From assembly GCF_020687385.1 (NCBI RefSeq), contig NZ_JAJEQM010000009.1, positions 1 to 64,000 on the forward strand: DNA of 64,000 bases. Reading direction: 5' to 3'. The DNA is from Hominilimicola fabiformis (GTDB lineage Bacteria; Bacillota; Clostridia; UBA1381). A program made the position numbers and the translations under genes. Positions 19,701 through 25,967 of this stretch are shown one piece after another. The notes beneath the pieces are model-generated. The model was given only the letters and a program-made list of their open reading frames with translations, was not told the DNA's origin and searched no databases. The stretch's first letter is position 1. Each line of letters opens with the position of its first letter.

Positions 19701-20054
19701 CCGGGGTCTTACGTTGTTCGTGTGGCGGCAGTTGCAGATGAATCCTTTGCCAGTGAAGTTATGAGTGTGACAATTAATGCGGCAGCAAAGGATGAGCCTA
19801 CAGAACCGACAGTGAATATAACGTATGATGATAAAAATGGAAATGTTAATGCTATATTTACCAATATAACAGAAGAAGGCATGGTTTATGTTGCAGAATA
19901 TAATGAGAATGGTACATTGCTTTCGATAAAATCAGATGAAATTTCAGACAGTGTAATTATTCCATTTACTTGCGTAAATAAGAGTAAGGTGAAGGTCTTT
20001 ATATGGAAAAATGATATGAAACCATTATTTAATAAAGTATTTACATTGAATTAA
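13764..20054 (+). CDS. Giant secreted carbohydrate acetylesterase (SASA type) with tandem repeat modules
   Basis: 2096 residues. A signal peptide covers about 1-25. An N-terminal beta-sandwich module (30-200) and a Thr-Pro linker (210-240) precede a sialate-O-acetylesterase-type SGNH esterase (about 243-660) with nucleophile S329 in TGQSNM, oxyanion-region GQGEANT-like YQGEANT, and catalytic H543 in NVHPNDKG. An Ig-like domain and a laminin-G/concanavalin-like domain (about 790-1010) follow. From about 1025 to 2000 two modules alternate: A units open with TPQISIDYINETLTGF or variants, and B units contain GKLTGTT...MEYK and Y.VR.KA. The last 85 residues belong to the KVFIW module shared with other secreted proteins here. 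Probable role: removing acetyl groups from extracellular polysaccharide. No SLH or LPXTG anchor is seen. Confidence 0.85.
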   Translation: MKKIISLMLAVTMICASIGLTAFAATTTTVEAEADGVSAYTLPSSDKSNSKILKNTVSSKESVTYYIQANNTPRATMFKLAQVNTGDKINVDINFTYLDTATMELEYCLFVSDSEITLTSHSQDLVKEELEKHTDESNIKNWSTNKSNMKYSLPNGITASKDGYVYLYIGCGDLSEDKTQVTKKIQWSIDSFDVNIDSDGGGETEPDTTPTPTTTINPDVTPTPTPTASPTPTPTLEPELTLDEVYSSNMVLQRKEPITITGTGKSGNTVSVNFNGADEQTTIEHGLWEITLPAMEAVKSATMTVSSGDNMITLDNVAVGDVIFCTGQSNMFNRLETFPTLMNEELSEAYEDVRYMNSFDEISEWKVATMENSKQFSALGFLIGKRMIKKDSDVPIGLISSSLGGSSIMQWIPTYSVNWDSQAKRMMAGASSKGGLYTQRLLPLKNLKASAVVWYQGEANTTFESGTVYEQALTSLINNWRKTFNDEDLPFVVVQLPTANFAKIYSTIRIGTGVRAGQWNVSQRMDNVKTVVSNDTGTTNNVHPNDKGPIADRAVAYIEDFINNTQSNVESPSFDYMERSGDKLILHFKNTYGSLSTDDGGVPLGFELKDDDGIYKDVTPTINGDTIEIDVTDITNPQVKYAWSDTPGIAKDLVEAQTDTPAVINTFNAAGRPIAPFMTDLTEKYASKAVNKELSTTEFYNYAPYISKVEQSGDDIVISAYDTDGVVSKVEVYIDEGEIKAGDAKQRDDGKWVFTPDVTSGVHSVYAIATDNDNINSLTCVDYPTYNIIRPTRYDYVKGYTESPSSVEYNNGDDMLAKATNDVNGTTTTVTSAIPTGETTKSLKLSATGNKATANATIPISKADNPQKTLTIEYDTMFESADDAIGASRGMYAKTKEGNELWLTYFTASSLRTAITNTGGNWCYEQAMSIKNNQWHHIKLELHPNTGIFSVWLDGTMLQDNVSFVKEGSSFDTCKGAFDTLKEGITDLRFYHTASNNIENATYIDNVKVTEVSYSEEEIIPPAKIQEATPQISIDYINETLTGFESQEPYTIKVGEGNAKDITLGEGVTTISLDDEKIGYAGDMQSFTIIKKARNADNYIDSEAQLLTVPARSIMSDDIKIDNATEKITIPTGYKYGTTSADYTTITTDGKGETVTVAPSEKIYLYKSAVTTGENKMFKSVVKTFTAPARKEIGEVKIDFNTETINTTTSMQYSTYDETEWTNCTDTNMSVTAFDSWDGSTEKVVKFHIPSDEDNYASEVVSVTIPARPSIPNITGVAPTTNGGQGKLTGTTTAMEYKTADGGTWADCSDVETPVDSGSYIVRIKATATSFVGTETTIITVPPFSAIKEDTPKITVNYNDELLEGFIDGASYTITVDTDVAEKIAPTDGKLAIAEKYINKTISIVRKASDANHVDSTVQTITLGSRAAQPTGLTGIKPTAENGNGKITGTTADMQYKEKDNNEDTWHDCTVTETEVTAGKTYIVRIKAIVDGEFKRFASICTEVEVGEYVAPQPSKTKENTPQISIDYINETLTGFTVQEPYTIKVGEGITQDITLDDNVTTISLDDEKIGYAGELLSIEIVKKARNTETYTDSDVQQLTVKARPKAPTTVQGVNATEIGGKGKLTGMNGMQYKLKRTDEWSSTQLVDTVEVDAGEYNVRKAATDTDFASEETTITVETFIAEKEMTPEIAIDYTTEELINFVEDGTYTINGLDVTLTDNKLSLANYITNEQITLSIVKKGNNVTTVASEAQTLIVKARPAAPTKSEIIVTQPSVIGGKGTIAGIADTMEYSTNNGINWTTGDGDDIGDIEPGTTYKIRYKAVSADEEAERQFKSAEYSVTIIAYDAMPETQPTISINYVNEKLTGFTEGCDYIIKIDDGVATDKDNVTEDIDIDNTYFGHTLKIVKKGDGIKTSNSEAFELSIPKRSSAPNVAAVEEQTYQGNDGKITGVDTTMEYKSLSEPTFTWTQCAGTEITNLAPGSYVVRVAAVADESFASEVMSVTINAAAKDEPTEPTVNITYDDKNGNVNAIFTNITEEGMVYVAEYNENGTLLSIKSDEISDSVIIPFTCVNKSKVKVFIWKNDMKPLFNKVFTLN

Positions 20055-20057
20055 GAT

Positions 20058-20093
20058 GAGCATATCGGGCATATTCTGTGATAGGATATGCTC
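20058..20093 (+). terminator. Hairpin between the secreted esterase and the intracellular esterase
   Basis: GAGCATATC pairs with GATATGCTC (9 bp) around an 18-nt loop, with only a short T run after it. It may be a partial terminator or a transcript-stabilising hairpin inside one operon. Confidence 0.45.
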
Positions 20094-20128
20094 GTTTAAC
20101 TGACAAAAATTAAGACGGAGTGAATGTT

Positions 20129-20929
20129 ATGTTTAATAAGAAATTTAACTTGTTGAAAGAAGCGACAGAATATGGATTTATGCCGTATATGGAAACGTAT
20201 ATTCTGGACGGTAAGAAACGTCCAATAGTTGTGATATTTCCCGGAGGTGGATATGGAATGGTATCTGAGCGTGAGGCAGAGCGTATTGCTATGGCATATA
20301 ACGCAGCAGGATTCCATGCGGCAGTAGTGTATTATTGTGTTGAACCGCACACACATCCGCTTCCTATACAAAATGCAGCTAATGCAGTTGCCATGCTTAG
20401 AGAAAATGCAGAAAAATGGAATATAGATACGGATAAGGTAATTGTATGCGGATTTTCTGCCGGTGGACATCTTGCAGCATCACTAAGTGCCTTGTGGAAT
20501 GATTCTGAAATATTCAGCGAGCACGAGATTGAGTTAGCAATGCATAAGCCAAATGCTCAAATTTTAAGTTATCCGGTAATAACATCGGGTGAATTTGCTC
20601 ATAAAGATTCATTTAAAAATCTTACAGGTACAGATGACGAGTCAAATCATCTATGGAGCAGTCTGTCGCTTGAGAGGCGTATTACGGATATAATTCCACC
20701 AACGTTTTTATGGCATACATATGAGGATATATGTGTTCCTGTTGAAAATACACTGATGTATGCAGCTGGCTTGAGGAGGGTTGGAGTACCGTTTGAATTA
20801 CATATATTTGAGAAAGGCGAGCATGGTTTGTCAAGGGTGAGTGATGAGTTAATATGGTCCAAACGAAAGTTTGAAAGAGAGTATCCGTGGTTGAGTCTGT
20901 CAGTTGATTGGCTAAATCAGTTGTTTTAA
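20129..20929 (+). CDS. Alpha/beta-hydrolase esterase (acetyl-xylan-esterase-like)
   Basis: 266 residues from the ATG at 20129; ACGGAG 8 nt upstream favours it over the GTG at 20120. The predicted triad is S110 in GFSAGG, D200 in YEDICVP and H232 in GEHGLS, with the oxyanion loop FPGGGYG (about 35-41) replacing the classic HGGG. The size and order match the BD-FAE/Axe-like esterases of COG0657. There is no signal peptide, so it acts in the cytoplasm, probably deacetylating imported oligosaccharides and complementing the secreted esterase 74 nt upstream. It is followed by a terminator before the PL8 promoter. Confidence 0.85.
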   Translation: MFNKKFNLLKEATEYGFMPYMETYILDGKKRPIVVIFPGGGYGMVSEREAERIAMAYNAAGFHAAVVYYCVEPHTHPLPIQNAANAVAMLRENAEKWNIDTDKVIVCGFSAGGHLAASLSALWNDSEIFSEHEIELAMHKPNAQILSYPVITSGEFAHKDSFKNLTGTDDESNHLWSSLSLERRITDIIPPTFLWHTYEDICVPVENTLMYAAGLRRVGVPFELHIFEKGEHGLSRVSDELIWSKRKFEREYPWLSLSVDWLNQLF

Positions 20930-21006
20930 AACGTGTATATTGATTAGGCAAGAGATGAGCCTATAAAAAGAGAATGAATAAAAGAATGGGAACTGTTATA
21001 AAATTT

Positions 21007-21037
21007 AAAGGGACGCTCTATTTTAAAGCGTCCTTTT
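21007..21037 (+). terminator. Rho-independent terminator after the esterase
   Basis: AAAGGGACGCT pairs with AGCGTCCTTT (one bulged G) around a 9-nt loop, with a short T run. It closes the esterase pair. Confidence 0.7.
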
Positions 21038-21058
21038 AAATTGAAATATAAAAAATTT

Positions 21059-21113
21059 AACGCATTAATTAAAGATTATCCCGTTTAATATACACAAACA
21101 GATGTGGTATTAT
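21059..21113 (+). promoter_or_regulatory. Activator box and -10 of the PL8 operon (regulon site 2)
   Basis: AAAGATTATCCC starts at 21071, and TATTAT (-10) starts 37 bp later at 21108. An upstream CGCA half-site lies at 21061. This is the most diverged of the six boxes. The start of transcription should fall near 21120, which rules out the upstream TTG/GTG starts for PL8. Confidence 0.6.
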
Positions 21114-21142
21114 TGATACATATAAAAACGGGAGGAAGGATT

Positions 21143-23287
21143 ATGACGGATTTTAACATACTAAGAAAACGATATTCGGAGGTTTTATGCGGTAGAGGAC
21201 ACAGCGGCAAAAGAACGGCTGATTGTATACTACGATCAGATGAACGTACAGAACAAAGGCTTGCACAGCTTGATACGCGCATAGAAAAGGCAATCACATC
21301 AAACGAGCCGGGAATTGTAAATGCAACGCTGAAGGGAATACTTGACATTTCCACATCATTTTCTCAGAATAACTCGCGATTCTATCATGATGAAAATATA
21401 AAAAATAAAATATTTAATGCGCTAAATGCCTTGGAGAAAGTATATAATGACACTATTGCGCCGCAAGGTAACTGGTGGTACTGGGAAATCGGTATACCTC
21501 TTAGCCTTAACAGTATTTTCACCTTGATGTATGATTATGCGGACAAGTCGCAGCTCAAACGATATATGGCAGCGGAAAGACATTTTAATGATAGGATAAA
21601 GCTTACCGGTGCTAACAGGCTTTGGGAGTCGGTTATTTTTGCCGTTCGCGGAATATTACTTTCAGACAGCGACAGTATAAAGTACGCCATATCTGGCATA
21701 CAGGACGTAGTGGTTATAACAGACAGCGGTGACGGTTTTTATAAAGACGGTTCATTTATTCAGCATGATAATATACCGTATAATTGTGGATATGGACGCT
21801 CGCTTATACAGGAGCTTGCGCCGATGCTCTATACTTTCAAAGATACGGAATTTGAAATCAAAAATACAGATATAATTAATACTTGGGTTGAAAAATCCTA
21901 TCTTCCTTTTATATATAACGGCAGAACTATGGACATGGTTCGTGGCAGAGAAATCTCGCGTTATTATGAGCAAAGTGATTTTGCCTGTTCACGCATACTC
22001 TCGGCAATGCTTATATTAACGGAGTTATCCGAATTTGATATACTTAGAAGTGTGATTAAAACTCACCTTACGGACAGCTTTTTTGAATATGCTTCGTTAT
22101 TTGCGGTGGAGCTTGCGGAAGGCTTGCAAGAAGATGACAATATAGAACCTAAAGAAATCAAACCGTATTTTATGGCATTTAATAGTATGGACAGAGCCGT
22201 AAAGCACGGAAACGGTTATACAATCGGTCTTGCTATGCACTCAGAACGCACGGCAGCATTTGAGTCAATAAACGATGAAAATCATAATGCTTATCATACC
22301 TCGGACGGTATGCTATATACATATAAAAAGAATGAGCCGCAATCGGATTTTTTCTGGCAGACAATAGATTTACAGCGTTTGCCTGGCACGACTGTTTTAC
22401 GCGGGTCAGCAGTAAAACCGAACATCAATGCCTCGGGTGATTTTACGGGCGGATGCGGGATAGGAGAAAATGGCGTATGTGCGATGGAGCTTATTTCAGA
22501 CGAAAACAGTCTGACAGCAAATAAAGCGTGGTTTTTCTTTGATAAGGAAGTGGTTTGCCTTGGAAACGGTATAAACAGCACAGACGAAAACGAAACTGAG
22601 ACAATAATCGAAAACCGACTTGTAACGGATAATTCGAGATTTACGGTACACGGAAGCGAAGAAAGTGAGGGTTATCTCATAAAAGGAGCATACCTTGACG
22701 GCAGCCATGATGTTGGATATTATTTTCCGGAGGAACAGGAGGTAAATATTCTGCGAGAGATACGTACCGGAGACTGGAATAATATGAGCATAAAAACAGA
22801 CGGTAAGAGCTATAAGGGTATGTACCTTACAATGTGGATTAAGCATGGGAAAAAGGCAAAAGACGGCTCTTACGAGTATATAGTTATTCCTAAATGCAAT
22901 GAAGAGGAAATAAAAGATTACTACAGAAAAAGCGGAATAAGAGTAATAGAAAATTCCGACTCAATACAGTGCGTGAAAAAGAATGGTATAACAGGCATTG
23001 TGTTTTTAAAGGATAAGACTCACAGCGCGGGTGGAGTGAGCTGTGATAAGCGCTGTGTTGTAATGACAGCACAGAACGGCGAGGAACTTGAGCTTTCGGT
23101 GGCTGATATAACTCATAATCATGATAGACTTTACATAGAGCTTGACTACAGCGCCCAAAGTGTGATGACCAAGAGTGAACGTATAAATGTAATACAGCTT
23201 GTTCCATATATATGCATGGAGATTAATATGAATGTAGCGAAAGGTGAGGAACAGCATATAAAATTCGGAGGTGTTAAAAATGTATGA
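21143..23287 (+). CDS. Polysaccharide lyase family 8 (xanthan/hyaluronate-lyase type), intracellular
   Basis: 714 residues from the ATG at 21143 with a GGGAGGAAGG ribosome binding site. The N-terminal alpha/alpha toroid carries the aromatic patch NWWYWEIGIP (from N110), the catalytic-region Asn N158 in TGANRLWE, H208 in SFIQHDN and Y217 in CGYG, plus GREISR. The C-terminal beta-sandwich domains follow. PL8 enzymes break glycosidic bonds 4-linked to uronic acids by beta-elimination, leaving an unsaturated uronate. With GH88, GH94, GH5 and mannosidases around it, removal of terminal mannose from the xanthan side chain fits better than hyaluronan or chondroitin. No signal peptide is present, so the substrate must be imported first. 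It overlaps the FAD oxidoreductase by 8 bp. Confidence 0.88.
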   Translation: MTDFNILRKRYSEVLCGRGHSGKRTADCILRSDERTEQRLAQLDTRIEKAITSNEPGIVNATLKGILDISTSFSQNNSRFYHDENIKNKIFNALNALEKVYNDTIAPQGNWWYWEIGIPLSLNSIFTLMYDYADKSQLKRYMAAERHFNDRIKLTGANRLWESVIFAVRGILLSDSDSIKYAISGIQDVVVITDSGDGFYKDGSFIQHDNIPYNCGYGRSLIQELAPMLYTFKDTEFEIKNTDIINTWVEKSYLPFIYNGRTMDMVRGREISRYYEQSDFACSRILSAMLILTELSEFDILRSVIKTHLTDSFFEYASLFAVELAEGLQEDDNIEPKEIKPYFMAFNSMDRAVKHGNGYTIGLAMHSERTAAFESINDENHNAYHTSDGMLYTYKKNEPQSDFFWQTIDLQRLPGTTVLRGSAVKPNINASGDFTGGCGIGENGVCAMELISDENSLTANKAWFFFDKEVVCLGNGINSTDENETETIIENRLVTDNSRFTVHGSEESEGYLIKGAYLDGSHDVGYYFPEEQEVNILREIRTGDWNNMSIKTDGKSYKGMYLTMWIKHGKKAKDGSYEYIVIPKCNEEEIKDYYRKSGIRVIENSDSIQCVKKNGITGIVFLKDKTHSAGGVSCDKRCVVMTAQNGEELELSVADITHNHDRLYIELDYSAQSVMTKSERINVIQLVPYICMEINMNVAKGEEQHIKFGGVKNV

Positions 23288-24632
23288 TGTTGCGGTAGTC
23301 GGCGGTGGAATATCCGGCTGTATAGCGGCAATCGCGGCAGCAAGATATGGAGCAAATGTTATATTGATTGAGAGGTACGGTTTTTTGGGAGGTACCCTTA
23401 CGGCGTGTGGTACGGGACCTATGATGACTTTTCATGCCGGTGATGTTCAGGCGGTACAGGGCATAACGGATGAACTTATAGAAAGACTGAAGGCTAAAGG
23501 ACTATCGCCGGGACATATTTTTGACACTACAGGCTATACTTATACAGTTACTCCGTTCTCGGCTGAGGGAATGAAACGAGAGCTGGAGACTATGATGACA
23601 GAAACCAGTGTTACGCTTCTCTATCATAGCATGGTTTGCGATATTGAATACATAAACGGCAGAATAAATAGCGTTGAGGTGTGCGGGAAAAGCGGTAAAA
23701 GACGTATAGAGGCTAAAATATTTGTTGATGCAAGCGGAGATTGCGACATAGCGTTTCTTGCAGGGCTTGAACCGAACAAGGGACGTGAAGGTGACGGCAA
23801 ATGTCAACCTATGACGATGAATTTTAAGGTTATTAATGTTGATACTGAACGCGTCAAAAAATATATAATGAATAATAACGATGAATTTCCTCGTCTTGAA
23901 GGCGATTTAAGTAAAGTTACTCATGCGCCGAGACTATCTATAGGCGGTTATGTAAACACATTAGGAAAAGCGCAGGAAACAGGCAAGATTTCATTTCAGC
24001 GGGAAGACATTTTGTTTTTTGAAACAGACAGAATGGGCGAGTTTATTGTGAATACTACGCGTGTTATCAACGCGGATCCTACCGTTCCGGAGGATTTAAC
24101 CCGAGCTGAAATTCTCGGAAGAAAACAGGCTTGGGAAGTGTTTGAACTGCTTAAAACAGAGGTGCAGGGATTTGAAAATGCAGAACTTGAATTTACCGGT
24201 CCGTTTATAGGGATACGAGGTTCGCGCCAGCTAAAAGGTAGTTATACTCTTACGGCTGATGACATTGTATCTTGCAGAGATTTTGACGATACTATTGCCT
24301 GCGGTGGCTATCCGATAGATATTCACGCTCCAGAGGGGAATGACGCCGCAATGTATGAAAAAACAAAGCTTTCGCTGGAATATGGGGATATATATCATAT
24401 TCCGTACCGTTCGCTCATTTCTGATAATGTAAAAAACCTGATTACAGTCGGACGTTGTATAAGTGCAAGCTTTGAGGCGCAGGCGGCAATACGTGTATCG
24501 CCGATTGCAGGAGCGGTAGGTCATGGCGGTGGTGTCGCTGCCGGAATATGCGCTGTAAAGGATATAAATGTGCAGGATGTAGATGTGATTGAGTTAAGAA
24601 AAGAACTTAAAAAACAGGGTGCTTTTATATAA
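23280..24632 (+). CDS. FAD-dependent oxidoreductase
   Basis: 450 residues from the ATG at 23280, using the CGGAGG site inside the end of PL8. The N-terminal Rossmann motif VVGGGISGCIAA (about 6-17) with an acidic strand end (LIERYGFLGG) binds FAD. DASGDCDIAFLAG (about 152) and a C-terminal ITVGRCISA segment are typical of the FAD_oxidored family (PF12831). It overlaps PL8 by 8 bp, so the two are coupled and probably work in one pathway. What it oxidises or reduces is unknown; the PL8 or GH88 product, or a pyruvylated sugar, are candidates by context only. A strong bidirectional terminator follows. Confidence 0.8.
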   Translation: MYDVAVVGGGISGCIAAIAAARYGANVILIERYGFLGGTLTACGTGPMMTFHAGDVQAVQGITDELIERLKAKGLSPGHIFDTTGYTYTVTPFSAEGMKRELETMMTETSVTLLYHSMVCDIEYINGRINSVEVCGKSGKRRIEAKIFVDASGDCDIAFLAGLEPNKGREGDGKCQPMTMNFKVINVDTERVKKYIMNNNDEFPRLEGDLSKVTHAPRLSIGGYVNTLGKAQETGKISFQREDILFFETDRMGEFIVNTTRVINADPTVPEDLTRAEILGRKQAWEVFELLKTEVQGFENAELEFTGPFIGIRGSRQLKGSYTLTADDIVSCRDFDDTIACGGYPIDIHAPEGNDAAMYEKTKLSLEYGDIYHIPYRSLISDNVKNLITVGRCISASFEAQAAIRVSPIAGAVGHGGGVAAGICAVKDINVQDVDVIELRKELKKQGAFI

Positions 24633-24675
24633 ATACAATGGGCGGTCAGTTGTGTATGACCGCCCATTGTATTTT
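24632..24675. terminator. Bidirectional terminator between convergent operons
   Basis: An 18-bp perfect stem built on ACAATGGGCGGTCA and its complement has an 8-nt loop and T/A tracts on both sides. It ends the PL8-FAD operon on the plus strand and the kinase-GH125 operon on the minus strand. Confidence 0.92.
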
Positions 24676-24680
24676 TCATA

Positions 24681-25943
24681 TTAAATAATTTCATTATCAA
24701 TACAGTTTTCCACCAGTTCAGCAAAGAGAGAATCAGGCCATGTAAACCATGGTCGCGTATATAGAGATGGATTGTCGGCGCAAAAACTCTCGTGCATATG
24801 ATTTGTGTTATCATTTGTAGATGATAGAGTGTTAAGTATGGAGCGTATCTCAGAAGCATTATCTGATGTCAACGCTTGCATAATAAGCGAAAGATGCCAT
24901 ATGTATCCGGTGGGCGTATGAGGTGAGCCTATGCCTTCAGCTGCGCTGCCCTCATAATAGTACGGATTATCACAGCTCAATATGAATTTACGTGTATTTT
25001 TGTATATCTCACAGTCTCGGCTTTCGTAGCCTATATAGGGAATAGAAAGCAGACTTGGAATGTTTGCGTCGTCAAAAAGGGAATAATTACCCAGTCCGTC
25101 CGTTTCACAAGCATATATTTCTCCGTGTTTTTTGTGATTACAGACCGCGAACTCCTTTATACCTCTGTCAATCTCCGATTTAAGTACAATACATTCATCA
25201 GAAAGACTTTTATTTTTGCACACGTCATTTAACATCTCAGCCATATATCCGAGAACTACAGCAGCAAACATATTTGACGCAGTAAGATACCCAAAAGAAC
25301 AGCAGTCGTCACTCGGACGAAAACCTGACCATGTCATGCCTGTATAGGCAAGAGGCTTATCGGAAAGCCTGTCTTGTACGGTTCCGTTAGGACGTGAAAA
25401 ACTATAAAGCGACTTTTCATAATGGTGCTGTTCGTTTTTCCAAACAGTTAATATAGTTTTTACAGTCGCCTCAAGCTCCTGCTTGATAATTTCAGTATTG
25501 CCGGAATGCTTCCAATAGAGATATAAGATGCGTATAGGATAACACAATGAGTCAACCTCGTATTTTCGCTCGAATACCCACGGATTATTTGTGGGAATAT
25601 CTTCAGTGTGACCATTTCTGTCAGGAATACGATTAAAAGCGTTTGCATAAGGATCAATCTGTATGTACATAAGCTGACGCCGTATGACGCCCTCTATTAT
25701 CTTTGACACCTCTCCGTCATGCGAAAGTGGTACATAATGCGTAATCTGCGCAGCGCTATCACGAAGCCACATGGCAGGAATATCGCCCGTAAGAACAAAA
25801 TATGTGTTGTCCTCGCACAGTTCAAGAGCCGTTTTTAATGTGCTCAAATAACATGCTTCATACATGCTGCGAATTCTTGGATAAGTGTTCAGCTTATCGC
25901 AATATTGAGCTATATGCTCTGTTATTATTTTCGGTATGTGCAT
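24681..25943 (-). CDS. GH125 exo-alpha-mannosidase
   Basis: 420 residues with a GAGGAG ribosome binding site. The GH125 (formerly DUF1237) signatures are present: GDIPAMWLRDSAAQ (about 53-66), DPYANAFNR (about 97), WVFERKYEVDSLCYP (about 121), MTWSGFRPSDD (about 202) and the late HESFCADNP...WFTWPDSLF. Known members are inverting exo-alpha-1,6-mannosidases. No signal peptide, so cytoplasmic. It is the second gene of a two-gene minus-strand operon, 24 bp after the sensor kinase. If the locus is for xanthan, its linkage preference would have to differ, or it serves another mannoside. Confidence 0.9.
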   Translation of the reverse strand: MHIPKIITEHIAQYCDKLNTYPRIRSMYEACYLSTLKTALELCEDNTYFVLTGDIPAMWLRDSAAQITHYVPLSHDGEVSKIIEGVIRRQLMYIQIDPYANAFNRIPDRNGHTEDIPTNNPWVFERKYEVDSLCYPIRILYLYWKHSGNTEIIKQELEATVKTILTVWKNEQHHYEKSLYSFSRPNGTVQDRLSDKPLAYTGMTWSGFRPSDDCCSFGYLTASNMFAAVVLGYMAEMLNDVCKNKSLSDECIVLKSEIDRGIKEFAVCNHKKHGEIYACETDGLGNYSLFDDANIPSLLSIPYIGYESRDCEIYKNTRKFILSCDNPYYYEGSAAEGIGSPHTPTGYIWHLSLIMQALTSDNASEIRSILNTLSSTNDNTNHMHESFCADNPSLYTRPWFTWPDSLFAELVENCIDNEII

Positions 25944-25967
25944 TGCAGTTGCTCCTCATATACAAAA

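Noticed and set aside
16800-19800. Repeat array considered as a CRISPR or DNA-level satellite.
   Set aside because: The repeats are protein modules of over 80 residues in a single open frame with no short spacer structure.
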